Source: Bryobacterales bacterium (lineage in GTDB: Bacteria > Acidobacteriota > Terriglobia > Bryobacterales > Bryobacteraceae). From it: 43,102 nucleotides of DNA. The stretch lies in NCBI GenBank assembly GCA_003166865.1, contig PMUP01000090.1, forward strand, positions 1 to 43,102, written 5' to 3'. Positions 9,401 to 16,361 of the stretch are shown here, piece by piece; position 1 is the first letter of the stretch; every line of letters starts with the position of its first letter. The notes beneath the pieces are model-generated. The model was not told the DNA's origin and made no database searches. It saw nothing but the letters and a program-made list of their open reading frames with translations. The translations under genes and the position numbers were made by a program.

Positions 9401-10733
9401 CGGCGTTCGCAAAGGTTTGGGTTTGCTCCCAGCCGCCCATGTCGGTCCAAGAGGCATTCATACAGCCCGGGCAGTTATTGCCGTCGGCGCGCACAACCAC
9501 CAGGCGTGGGCCGCTGAGAAATTGCGTCAGGTTGACAATGAAGCTCGCGGTCGCCGCGGTGGAAGCGCTGGTCTGGTTTATTTCGGTGCCGTCCACGAAA
9601 GCCGTGAAAGTCTTACTGACCGCCGAGTGCCCGCCGTTGGCCGTAGCCACCAGTTGCTCGGCCCCGAAGAACGCGCCCGGCGGATTGATCTCTTCCACCG
9701 CCATGCCGTTGTTTTCGTTCCAGATGTTGGTCCAGCCTGGACCCGGTGTGGCCGTGAGCGTACCGCCGTAAGCGCCCCCGGCGAACAGGATTTCGTTCGC
9801 GGTCGGATAACCGAACGCAATCGGCGACGAAATAATTGGATTGGAATTTCCTACCGGGCACGTGGTCTGGGTGCATACCACATTCACGTCCAGCGGATTT
9901 GTGGTGACAACGCCGGAGATCTCGAACGCAATCGAGCCCTTGAAGGTGCTGCCGGTTGAGTTCGTGCAGGTCAGAGTGGTGGATGTTCCGCCGCCGATAT
10001 CGTACACGTAAACCCACTGCCCGGTGAAGCCTCCCGCTGTGTTTTGCGCGGCCGTTCCGTAAGCCACCGTGCCGCCGTTGGTGACCGTGCAGCTCAGCGT
10101 CCCGGTAGCCGATTGCCAGCGTTCGTAGCTTGCGATGGTATGGCCGGCGGTGGTGCTGCCGCAGTTGACTGAACCCGTCGCCGTCTGGTTGCACGGTCCG
10201 CCGCCGACCATGGCCGGAGTGCCGCTGGTGGAGTAGAAGGAGATGACGTTCATCGAGTAGTCAAGGTCGGTACCGGTGCCCATCTCCACCACCAGACCCG
10301 GTGCTACGCTGATGTCCGAGCAAGCGGAACCGTTGGGCGGGCAGGTGTTCTGAGGGAGATTATTCTCCACGTAAAAGCTGACCGCCGGACTGGTGGCAAC
10401 GACGTTGTTCGTCTGGCCGAGATAATCCACATAGACCGAGTGCAGGCCATTCCCGACATAATAGGGATTCCAGTTGAACGAGTACGGCGGCCTGCGCGAG
10501 ATCCCCAGCAGCTCGCCCGAGCCAGGGAACGAGGCCGAGCCATCCAGATAGTAAACGGCGGCGGCGATGTTCCCACAGGACGAGCACGTGCTGATGAGCG
10601 AGTAATTGATCTGGCCGGCGTCAGCGTTGAGCGTGGGAGTGCCGGAACCCGGCGAAGTGATCGCGGCGCTGGGAGTCTGCGCGAACGCGCTCCCGATTCC
10701 AAGCGCCAACGCAAGATATCTCATGTGGTGCAT
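6471..10733 (-). CDS. Giant secreted Ig-like protein, tandem paralogue A
   Basis: A 1420-residue exported protein. The ATG ending at 10733 follows an AGGAGGGGG ribosome site; a second ATG (10724) begins the signal peptide proper (MRYLALALGIGSAFA, then Gln). Its architecture matches the downstream paralogue almost throughout. The Ig-like N-terminus contains PGSGTPTLNADAGQIN in both, the CSSCGN and NCPGC pairs are kept, and a CDECNWGSNPLEG segment holds D698-E699. A VNEIAIEGGSGHRAY segment holds E1152, followed by the shared C-terminal beta-sandwich. The many conserved blocks at the same spacing show tandem gene duplication followed by divergence. The function is unknown; a secreted carbohydrate-active or adhesive role is plausible given the divergent polysaccharide operon. 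No membrane anchor, LPXTG or PEP-CTERM signal is visible, so release or outer-membrane secretion by an unseen system must be assumed. Confidence 0.85.
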   Translation of the reverse strand: MHHMRYLALALGIGSAFAQTPSAAITSPGSGTPTLNADAGQINYSLISTCSSCGNIAAAVYYLDGSASFPGSGELLGISRRPPYSFNWNPYYVGNGLHSVYVDYLGQTNNVVATSPAVSFYVENNLPQNTCPPNGSACSDISVAPGLVVEMGTGTDLDYSMNVISFYSTSGTPAMVGGGPCNQTATGSVNCGSTTAGHTIASYERWQSATGTLSCTVTNGGTVAYGTAAQNTAGGFTGQWVYVYDIGGGTSTTLTCTNSTGSTFKGSIAFEISGVVTTNPLDVNVVCTQTTCPVGNSNPIISSPIAFGYPTANEILFAGGAYGGTLTATPGPGWTNIWNENNGMAVEEINPPGAFFGAEQLVATANGGHSAVSKTFTAFVDGTEINQTSASTAATASFIVNLTQFLSGPRLVVVRADGNNCPGCMNASWTDMGGWEQTQTFANAVVPSQLLVSGREIIMAVNGAPVTVTGTHLYTDGVTTAPAAITCVADPSPPLGVSYFTVANSGGNCIITPTSSAGIDFATATDAYGMSRVFWPYVLNSGESLIAEFGSDGQIHQGYVANAIWLATQFYSGDPLGPPGGSGSFTTSSANRTALVAASFAAAGFTGVEWGLEVPGSSQSTFQANIATDIMTVGGNLSTYGAGRLKYVHLIETSYVAGTPDLFSTVYGAAASWTPPALQNATQLWVNSGLVIGSNQCDECNWGSNPLEGTNTNGILIGTNGFTQITGNGTTCLIDWTYPLSDMFTGADRFILTGTGTALDYNGATNSPVFLYSGSITGGVITFSCSYTGTITSGTAQINPYVANTFTALPAETPCSSTSGVIPPDPPCTQWIEYNALLQVHTWITNVTNYPPISWSLANNGAPYGRTNYSGQVAVGGVRIGNFWEPYWTPGGLYLPIHHALSFMIAALGDTLRESFNTMQRTTPVISESSGTMVDYLFQGYKIAVTSCEGNTVTTATPHLVQNVIPDATKVWISGSSGSACDGNYYIVAAPTAYTLLVVQANASFALASTNVGGTITFCPNAQYPTSPCSGASYTVTTFSAQTSGNKPGLFADTLYGACPNTVKNNRGLAFTVSGSSNASINAMAGWFDSGYTTNACEANVVGAYQWWRQIPNLSSSGGTATIVPDLWYHRGISWPTNSDSGPVQMFASVNEIAIEGGSGHRAYTWQTDPQGSDLTLIGPGSAWVGPDTLGNVQQFRNLDFNNAVQAGLNSVNDFARSAEATQGHTNPNLLHARLMKYEYQTRLNSPDYGPFFEAAARTGSYGNILMIQSFVDDSITCTANLAPYLISGQPIIRFAMTWDSIQAVDVIAAGATTDSKTCAPGEFRAYLFPNNAAAELNQPAISAKLSDVTNAASILVRYSYSPLSFRSPSVAAQTLYQVYNCGTGSCQLPVDKQIGTIYYELVYLNSSGRVLATSDVQTL

Positions 10734-10836
10734 TCCCCCTCCTACCGAACTGCCCCACATGTATCACCCGGCTCTTGACCCTACATGGGAGGGGTTGTTC
10801 TAAGCGGATGAGAATGCTGCGAAGATTCGCCAAGAG

Positions 10837-10858
10837 CGGCTGTGAACACAGACAGCCG
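10837..10858 (-). terminator. Hairpin after the Cys-repeat gene
   Basis: A perfect 7-bp inverted repeat (CGGCTGT / ACAGCCG) with an 8-nt loop lies about 20 nt past the stop of the repeat protein on the minus strand. No T-run follows, so it is a weak intrinsic terminator at best. It may instead be a processing or stability element between the repeat gene and the giant paralogues. Confidence 0.35.
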
Positions 10859-10877
10859 ACGCTGAGCCGCTACCACG

Positions 10878-11789
10878 CTAGCGCTTGGACTCTTGCGACC
10901 GCAGCCGGTTTCGCCGCTGCTGGAATGCGGCGGTCACCGCAGCCATATCAGGGCCCGTCAATAGGGAAGGATCGCAGGACGGACGTCCTCGCTTACACGC
11001 CTCGACGTTACGACTTTGAAAAGCCGAGCGGGCGGCATCCAGGTCGACGTCTTTTAGCTCCATGGGCTGGCAACTGGCCAATCCCTGTTGGCAGGTGGAC
11101 AGGTTTCGCCTTTGTGCTGCTACGCGGACCGACTTGGCCTCGGTCTCCGACAGGTCCACAGGGTCGCAAGTCGAAAGGCCATCCAGGCAGCGGTCCAGGT
11201 TGCGGCGCAGAGCCGAGGCCCTTACTCCCGTAGTCTCGTTGGCCGTCAACCGAAGAGGATCGCAGCTGGGCGAGCCTGCCATGCAACGATCCAAATTGCG
11301 GCGCGCGTCAGCCGATTGTACGGCCTTGCTCTGCCCAGCCGAGAGCCGGCCAGGATCGCAAGTCGCGGAGCCTTCCAGGCACTTGTCGTAGTTTCGTTGG
11401 GCGGCCGCGGCATGTGCGGACGCCGCGTCCTTCGCCTCCATAAGGAGCGGGTTGCAGGTGGGGGACCCATTCAGGCACTTATCCAAGTTCCGCCGATAAC
11501 GAGCCGACTGGGCGGCGTTGGCCTCCGCCGTCGCTAGGCGAGTGGGATCGCAGAGCGTGCTCCCGTCCATGCAGTAATCTACATTACGTTTCCTGGAAGC
11601 GCTCGCCACCTCCTTGATCTCGTCGGGAGTAAGCACCGAGATATCGCAACCCGACAGGCCTTTGACGCAATTGAGAACGTTGGTCTGATCCGGAGCGGCG
11701 GCCTTCGCGGGCTTCGGTTTCTGCTGGGCGACAAGCGCAACGCCACTGAGCCCAAGCAGTGCGAGCGCGAGAGTAGCGGGATTGTCCAT
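10878..11789 (-). CDS. Secreted protein of eight 32-residue Cys repeats
   Basis: A 303-residue protein. After a hydrophobic N-terminus (residues about 5-22, a probable signal peptide although the n-region lacks Lys/Arg) and a short Lys/Pro/Ala linker, eight repeats start at Cys 41, 73, 105, 137, 169, 201, 233 and 265. Every complete repeat is exactly 32 residues. The consensus is C-x-x-G-x-x-x-C-[DN]-P-x-x-L, then a polar Ala-rich helix, then RRNLDR before the next Cys. Two Cys six residues apart in every unit suggest one disulfide per repeat, which fits an exported protein. The length and helix-turn pattern recall TPR/Sel1-like solenoids, but the motif matches neither. I do not recognise a named family. 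It is the first gene of the minus-strand block, read from the intergenic region shared with the polysaccharide operon. A scaffold or binding role is inference. Confidence 0.75.
   Translation of the reverse strand: MDNPATLALALLGLSGVALVAQQKPKPAKAAAPDQTNVLNCVKGLSGCDISVLTPDEIKEVASASRKRNVDYCMDGSTLCDPTRLATAEANAAQSARYRRNLDKCLNGSPTCNPLLMEAKDAASAHAAAAQRNYDKCLEGSATCDPGRLSAGQSKAVQSADARRNLDRCMAGSPSCDPLRLTANETTGVRASALRRNLDRCLDGLSTCDPVDLSETEAKSVRVAAQRRNLSTCQQGLASCQPMELKDVDLDAARSAFQSRNVEACKRGRPSCDPSLLTGPDMAAVTAAFQQRRNRLRSQESKR
10881..11669 (-). repeat. Eight coding repeats of 96 nt
   Basis: The Cys-repeat array has a strict 96-nt period with no indels across eight units. The units have diverged in sequence, so this is an old, selected protein repeat and not a recent DNA expansion. 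Confidence 0.75.
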
Positions 11790-11811
11790 GGACCCAGTTT
11801 CGCTTAATCCT

Positions 11812-11841
11812 CATATAGATTACCAGTACTGGTACTGTGAA
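11812..11841 (-). promoter_or_regulatory. Candidate promoter of the minus-strand secreted-protein block
   Basis: On the minus strand TTCACA (11841-11836) and TATATG (11817-11812) are separated by 18 bp and lie just upstream of the repeat-protein gene. The whole palindrome at 11821-11834 sits inside the spacer, the classic place for a repressor or a spacer-twisting activator. Matches to the sigma-70 consensus are 5/6 and 4/6 by eye. Confidence 0.4.
11821..11834. promoter_or_regulatory. Perfect 14-bp palindrome, likely operator
   Basis: TACCAGTACTGGTA is a perfect dyad in the divergent intergenic region between the secreted-protein block and the polysaccharide operon. It overlaps the minus-strand promoter-like sequence and lies about 30 bp upstream of the plus-strand one. 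It is well placed to coordinate both blocks. The regulator is unknown; the ribbon-helix-helix-like protein at 12076 is a candidate because such proteins bind short palindromes. Confidence 0.5.
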
Positions 11842-11865
11842 AGAACGGCTGAACCGGGAAGTTCA

Positions 11866-11895
11866 TTGACACTTGTCATGGCCATCCGCCATACT
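11866..11895 (+). promoter_or_regulatory. Candidate promoter of the polysaccharide operon
   Basis: TTGACA (11866-11871) and CATACT (11890-11895) are separated by 18 bp. The first is a perfect -35 hexamer and the second matches 4 of 6 positions of the -10. Transcription from here would give a leader of about 170 nt before the GTG at 12076. I see no known riboswitch in that leader. Confidence 0.45.
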
Positions 11896-12075
11896 CCAGG
11901 AAGCGCACGGTACATTTGTAAATCAGAGAGATGTTTCGGAGCCATTGGGACAGCCAGGGTGCGGAAGTTCTGTCAGGACCTACGGATGGGACTGAAAGGG
12001 CGGTAGCTTGTCCGGAATCATTGGGATACGTCAGTGACCAGCGCTTAAGCCAAGTTAGAGAGGCAGGAGGATACT

Positions 12076-12417
12076 GTGGCGGTATTCAAACCCAGGGAAC
12101 GCTTAGTTTATTTCCGGATTTCGGAAGACGAGTTCCGTCAATTTAGCAGCGTGTGTGAGCAGGGCGGCGCGCGCAGTGTCTCCGACCTTGCCCGAAATGC
12201 CGTACAGCGGCTCATCGCGGAAGGTGACCGGCACAGAGAAGGCCAGGAGTTGGAAGAAAAGATGCGGGTTCTTGAGAGTCTCATCGCAGCCGTAACCGAG
12301 CAATTGCATTTGTTGGCGACCAGCCAAGTTCGCCCGGGCGCTGCCGCCGGCGCGGACGGCTTTCACGCCGCGGCCGAGCCGGCTCCTGCGGGCCAAACCG
12401 CGGGGAGAGGAGAATAA
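12076..12417 (+). CDS. Small ribbon-helix-helix-like protein with coiled coil
   Basis: A 113-residue protein starting at GTG with an exact AGGAGG five bases upstream, which fixes the start. Residues about 9-45 have the pattern of a ribbon-helix-helix DNA-binding domain: a short strand (RLVYFRIS), a helix beginning EDEFRQF, a small turn with GGARSVSD, and a second helix (LARNAVQRLI). Residues about 50-80 form a heptad-like coiled coil (LEEKMRVLESLIAAVTEQLH), followed by an Ala/Gly/Pro-rich tail. It is the first gene of the polysaccharide operon, two bases before the Wzc-like gene, and is a likely autoregulator of the operon. Alternatively the coiled coil could contact the Wzc-like protein. The ribbon-helix-helix call is from pattern only. 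Confidence 0.65.
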   Translation: MAVFKPRERLVYFRISEDEFRQFSSVCEQGGARSVSDLARNAVQRLIAEGDRHREGQELEEKMRVLESLIAAVTEQLHLLATSQVRPGAAAGADGFHAAAEPAPAGQTAGRGE

Positions 12418-12419
12418 CC

Positions 12420-14729
12420 ATGCAATTCCTTTCTGGCGGTCCAGACGACCCGAACCCAAGCTTGAACCAGGGCTTGATCCCAGCCGAGAACTCACTGTTC
12501 CCCGAGCCCGCGCGCCAACCGTATGTGATGGTGAATCCAGCCGACGAAGAGACCGATAATAAAATCAATCCTGGCCGCCTCTTGCGGAAATACTGGCTGC
12601 TGCTGGCGGCTTTGTTGCTGCTGGGCGCCGGAGCCGGATTCATTTCGGTGGTCTTGAGCCCCGAGATGTACCGCGGCCGGCTGTTGATGGAGGTTCAGAA
12701 CTCCAGCGGCAATTTACCAAGGGTGGGTGGGGGTGCTTCCGACGGCGGAGGCAGTACGGCCGACAACGAAGTAACCATTCAAACCCAGATCAGCATCATG
12801 CACGGCGGAAGCTTTCTGAAAAAAGGCGCCGAACGCATGCAGTCCGAGACGGTGCCGCTGGCTCCCACCGGACGGGATATCTTTTCGCGATTGCGCCAGC
12901 GCATTCATCCCGCCACCCAAGATCCTCTGGAGGCCGCGCGGGTGGGACTCAGCGTTGCGATGACGACCTTCGATGCACGGCCCGTCATCCGCACCAGGCT
13001 CATCGAGCTGAGTTGTGAATCCACCAGCCCGGACGTGGCCGCGCAATACCTGAATTCCATGGCCGCTGAATTCTCCGACGACAGTTCGCGGTCTCGCATG
13101 CAGACTGCGCAACGAACCAGCGAATGGCTGGCCGCCCAGATTGAAGAGACCAAGACGAAAGTGCAAGAAGCCGAGGAGCACCTCCAAGACTACGTGCGAT
13201 CGTCCGGCAATGTTTTCGCCGGGCAAGACGCCACGCTGGAGGACACCAAGCTCAACCAACTGAAGGCCGAGCTGGCAAAAATCCAATCCGAACGGATCGC
13301 CAAGCAGACTCGCTACGAACTAACGCTGCATAACGCTCCGGAATCATTGGGGGAAATCCTGGACGACGGAGTTTTGCGAGGTTACCAGTCCAACCTGGAG
13401 GGTCTGAAGCGCGATAAAGCGGCGCTCGAAACCACCTACACTTCCAGGCACGAGAAGGTGCAGAAGATAGACGCGCAGATCGCTTCGGTCCAGAAGTCTT
13501 ACGAAAATGAGGTCACTAGCGTCGTCCACCGCATCAAGAACGACTACGAGGCGTCGGCCCGGCAGGAGAAGCTGTTGAACGCGGCCTATGAAGGACAGTC
13601 GCAGCGGGTGGGATCGGAAGGCGGCAAAGCCGCGCAATACAACGCTTTCAAGCGCGAGGTGGAGACGCAGCGCGCCATGTATCAAAACCTGCTGGTGCAG
13701 CAGAACGAAGCCAACATGAGCAGTTCCGTGCCCGTCAATCCGATCCGGGTTGTGGAAGCCGCCACGACTCCCGAGCTTCCCTACGCGCCGCGGCCGGTTT
13801 TGAATATTTCCTTTGGAACGATGTTTGGCATCGCACTGGCCGGCGGACTGGTTTTTCTGAGAGAGCGGATGGACCGCAGCATCAAGGCGCCCGGCGCTTC
13901 CCGGCGGCTGTTCAACGCGCCGGAGTTGGGCGTGATTCCAAACCTGGGCCAGAACGGCAACGCGCTCACGAAAACAACTTGGCGCGGGGGCGCAAAATCT
14001 GGCGCGCTCAATGGGGTGCACAAGGATCCTGCGACCGCCCTGGCTACCTGGCAAAGCGGTCCCGCGTTCATCGCCGAGTCTTTTCGAGGTACTCTCGCTT
14101 CCATCCTGAGGAACCAGGCTACGGGCAAGACCCAAAAGGTAATCATGATTACCAGCCCGGGACCCGCGGAAGGCAAAACCACGGTGGTGCAAAACCTGGG
14201 GATCGCTTTGGCCGAGACCGGCCGGAGAGTCCTGCTGGTGGACGCCGACTTCCGGCGTCCTCACCTGCATCGCGAATTCAGCCTCCCCAACGAGTGGGGA
14301 CTGATCGACCTGCTGCTGGAGGATCAGCCGCTCAGCGAATACCCGCCAGAACGTCTGGGATCGTTCACCGGTCTACCCGGCCTGTCGATTCTTCCCAACC
14401 GAGTTACGCAAAACAATGTGTCCAAGGCGCTGTATTCGCCGCGCTTGCGAACCATCCTGGAGACCCTGACCAAGCGCTACGACATGGTGCTGGTGGACGC
14501 TCCGCCGCTGCTCAGCGTGGCTGACGCGCGCATCATCGCGCCTTTGACCGACGCGCTGATCCTGGTGCTGAGAGCCGGTGTTACCAACCGGGAAAGCGCT
14601 ATGGAAGCCTATCAAAGAATCCAGGAAGACGGGCTGACGCTGCTCGGAACGGTGCTGACCGACTACAATCTCAGCGGCGATCGCAAGCGGCAGTATTACT
14701 ACGACTATGGAAACCCGAGCCGAGCCTGA
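12420..14729 (+). CDS. Wzc-type chain-length determinant / BY-kinase
   Basis: A 769-residue inner-membrane protein that fuses a Wzz/GNVR co-polymerase to a bacterial tyrosine kinase. The first membrane segment is at about 57-80, followed by a large periplasmic coiled-coil region. The Pro-rich GNVR exit (PELPYAPRP) precedes the second membrane segment at about 460-480. The cytoplasmic kinase has Walker A (GPAEGKTT, about 580-587), Walker A' (VDADFRRP, about 604-611) and Walker B (VLVDAPP, about 690-696). The C-terminus holds the autophosphorylation Tyr cluster (QYYYDY). All parts needed for a full single-chain kinase are present. The start is supported by GGAGAGGAG six bases upstream. In Wzx/Wzy systems this protein controls polymer length and export with an outer-membrane Wza protein, which is not in the window. 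Confidence 0.95.
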   Translation: MQFLSGGPDDPNPSLNQGLIPAENSLFPEPARQPYVMVNPADEETDNKINPGRLLRKYWLLLAALLLLGAGAGFISVVLSPEMYRGRLLMEVQNSSGNLPRVGGGASDGGGSTADNEVTIQTQISIMHGGSFLKKGAERMQSETVPLAPTGRDIFSRLRQRIHPATQDPLEAARVGLSVAMTTFDARPVIRTRLIELSCESTSPDVAAQYLNSMAAEFSDDSSRSRMQTAQRTSEWLAAQIEETKTKVQEAEEHLQDYVRSSGNVFAGQDATLEDTKLNQLKAELAKIQSERIAKQTRYELTLHNAPESLGEILDDGVLRGYQSNLEGLKRDKAALETTYTSRHEKVQKIDAQIASVQKSYENEVTSVVHRIKNDYEASARQEKLLNAAYEGQSQRVGSEGGKAAQYNAFKREVETQRAMYQNLLVQQNEANMSSSVPVNPIRVVEAATTPELPYAPRPVLNISFGTMFGIALAGGLVFLRERMDRSIKAPGASRRLFNAPELGVIPNLGQNGNALTKTTWRGGAKSGALNGVHKDPATALATWQSGPAFIAESFRGTLASILRNQATGKTQKVIMITSPGPAEGKTTVVQNLGIALAETGRRVLLVDADFRRPHLHREFSLPNEWGLIDLLLEDQPLSEYPPERLGSFTGLPGLSILPNRVTQNNVSKALYSPRLRTILETLTKRYDMVLVDAPPLLSVADARIIAPLTDALILVLRAGVTNRESAMEAYQRIQEDGLTLLGTVLTDYNLSGDRKRQYYYDYGNPSRA

Positions 14730-14742
14730 GCGGACTGAGCGA

Positions 14743-15627
14743 ATGGATACGCCCATATCCTCCGGCGCCAAGCGCCTGACCCTCCCTTTCGCCGGAATGG
14801 CGGAGACCGCGGTGTTGGGCGTGTTGCTGATCATCGCCTTTTGGCCGATCCTCATCAGCATGTATGGCAGTTGGTTCGATACCGGCGCCTACATGGAGCA
14901 CGGGATTCTGGTGGTGCCGGCGGCGGCCTACATGGCGTGGGACAAAAGAGAGATTCTCGGCAGAATCCCGCGCCAACCTTCGGCGGCCGGGCTGCTCCTG
15001 CTGGGGTGGGGCGCCTTGCAAGCCATGCTCGGGATTGCGGCGCAATGGGTGTGGGTCGGCCGCATGGCTTTTCTGATTTCGTTGGTGGGTTTCATTGCAG
15101 CCGTGTTCGGCTGGCGGACCGTCCGGGAATTGAAGTATCCACTTTGTACGCTGATTCTCATGGTCGCGCCGCCTACGTTTATCTTTGAGCGCCTCACCCT
15201 GTCCTTGCAGGTACTGGCCAGCCGCTTGGGCGAGGTCTGCCTGGAGGCGCTGGGCTACTCGGTTTTGCGCGAAGGGAACATTCTGGAAATGGTCGGCATC
15301 AAGCTGTCGGTGGAGGAGGCCTGTAGCGGCATCCGTTCTTTGCTGGCGATCTTTTTCATGTGCGTGTTGTATAACTACTTTTTCGTGCAAGGCTGGGCCA
15401 TGAAGGCCGTGCTGCTGGCGATGGCGATACCAGTGGCGATTCTTGGAAACGCGGTGCGCATCGTGGCAACCGGCGTGGCCGGTCAGTATAATCCGGCCTT
15501 GGTCAGCGGCGCGGCGCATGAAGCTTTCGGCTATATCAGTGTCGTCGCCGCGGCCCTGGGTGTGGTCGCCTTACATCTGATGCTGCAATCGATCGCCAAA
15601 GCTTGGCGGGGTCACCATCCAATATGA
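14743..15627 (+). CDS. Exosortase (EpsH family)
   Basis: A 294-residue polytopic membrane protein of about eight hydrophobic segments carrying the exosortase transpeptidase-like triad: C194 in EEACSGIRSL, R239 in NAVRI and H259 in AHEAFGY. Exosortases are thought to cut and re-attach proteins that carry a C-terminal PEP-CTERM sorting tail and are found with extracellular polysaccharide loci. The gene lies 13 bases after the Wzc-like gene if the ATG at 14743 is used. An ATG at 14707 would overlap the upstream gene by 23 bases and adds a charged leader without membrane character, so the later start is preferred. The stop overlaps the next start in ATGA, showing tight coupling to the EpsI-type gene. 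The exosortase subtype cannot be named safely. Confidence 0.93.
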   Translation: MDTPISSGAKRLTLPFAGMAETAVLGVLLIIAFWPILISMYGSWFDTGAYMEHGILVVPAAAYMAWDKREILGRIPRQPSAAGLLLLGWGALQAMLGIAAQWVWVGRMAFLISLVGFIAAVFGWRTVRELKYPLCTLILMVAPPTFIFERLTLSLQVLASRLGEVCLEALGYSVLREGNILEMVGIKLSVEEACSGIRSLLAIFFMCVLYNYFFVQGWAMKAVLLAMAIPVAILGNAVRIVATGVAGQYNPALVSGAAHEAFGYISVVAAALGVVALHLMLQSIAKAWRGHHPI

Positions 15628-16301
15628 ATAAGTCGAAATTGTTTGCCACCATGCGGCTGCCTCTGTTTGCCGGAGCCTGCTTGATCCTGGTGTTACAGGC
15701 CGGCGCCACGCGCATGCTCAAGATCGACGAACAAAAGATCGGCGTTCCCAAGTTACATGATCTTCCCTGGCAGATGGGACCTTGGAAAGCCTCTTCGGAA
15801 GAATCGATTGGGCCGGATGTCACAGCCTACCTGAAGCCGGACGAATACATTCTGAGGGACTATGCCGACCAACGGGGTGGCGCGACCATTGACCTGTTCG
15901 TAGCGTATTTCAAGTCGCTGCAAAACACCTACGGTCCGCACTCTCCCAAGATTTGTTTGCCGGGGTCGGGCTGGCTGGTGAGTTCGTCGAAGATCGTCAA
16001 CATCGCGGTGCCTGGGTGGCCCGGGGGTATTCCGGTGAACCAGTTCACCATGGAGAAATCCAACGACCGCATCCTGGTTCTGTATTGGTACCAAAACGAT
16101 CGGGATGTGTGGGCCGAGGAATTTCGGGCCAAGCTGCGGCTGTTACCGGACCTCATCCGGTATCGGCGCTCCGACGTCAGTCTGGTGCGGGTGATCGCTC
16201 CCTTGGGCGGTTCCACGCTGGACAAAGAGTTGACCAACTGCGAGCAATTCACCCAGCGCATCTTTCCATTACTCGCGCAGCATTTTGCATCTGTCCACTA
16301 G
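15624..16301 (+). CDS. Exosortase-associated EpsI-type protein
   Basis: A 225-residue protein with one N-terminal membrane anchor (about 8-28) and a periplasmic domain typical of EpsI: LPWQMGPWKA near residue 45, and the family hallmark HSPKICLPGSGW beginning at H106, followed by YWYQND. EpsI domains occur fused to or next to exosortase, and their biochemical role is not established. The ATG at 15624 overlaps the exosortase stop in ATGA. An upstream in-frame ATG at 15603 is possible but would lie inside the exosortase gene. The pairing supports a functional exosortase module and not an isolated membrane protein. Confidence 0.92.
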   Translation: MNKSKLFATMRLPLFAGACLILVLQAGATRMLKIDEQKIGVPKLHDLPWQMGPWKASSEESIGPDVTAYLKPDEYILRDYADQRGGATIDLFVAYFKSLQNTYGPHSPKICLPGSGWLVSSSKIVNIAVPGWPGGIPVNQFTMEKSNDRILVLYWYQNDRDVWAEEFRAKLRLLPDLIRYRRSDVSLVRVIAPLGGSTLDKELTNCEQFTQRIFPLLAQHFASVH

Positions 16302-16333
16302 TGTCCCGCGTGGGGCAGGCCCCCTGGACTGCG

Positions 16334-16351
16334 GCCGACGCCCTCGTCGGC
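16334..16351 (+). other. Short hairpin between EpsI and GT fusion
   Basis: GCCGAC and GTCGGC form a perfect 6-bp stem with a 6-nt loop, followed by TTCGGTTTG. This is the only sizeable gap (60 bp) in this part of the operon. It could be a weak terminator or attenuator that lowers expression of the glycosyltransferases relative to the exosortase part. Confidence 0.35.
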
Positions 16352-16361
16352 TTCGGTTTGA

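Noticed and set aside
10881-11669. CRISPR-like array
   Set aside because: The 96-nt periodicity comes from coding repeats with diverged units and no separate spacers; it is a protein repeat.
11896-12075. Riboswitch in the operon leader
   Set aside because: The 180-nt leader was compared by eye with the GEMM c-di-GMP consensus and shows no matching core; only a tiny ATG frame of six codons at 11986 was seen.
14671-15519. Minus-strand open frame of 282 codons opposite exosortase
   Set aside because: The His/Gln/Arg-rich translation has no domain and mirrors the Leu/Val-rich membrane gene on the other strand.
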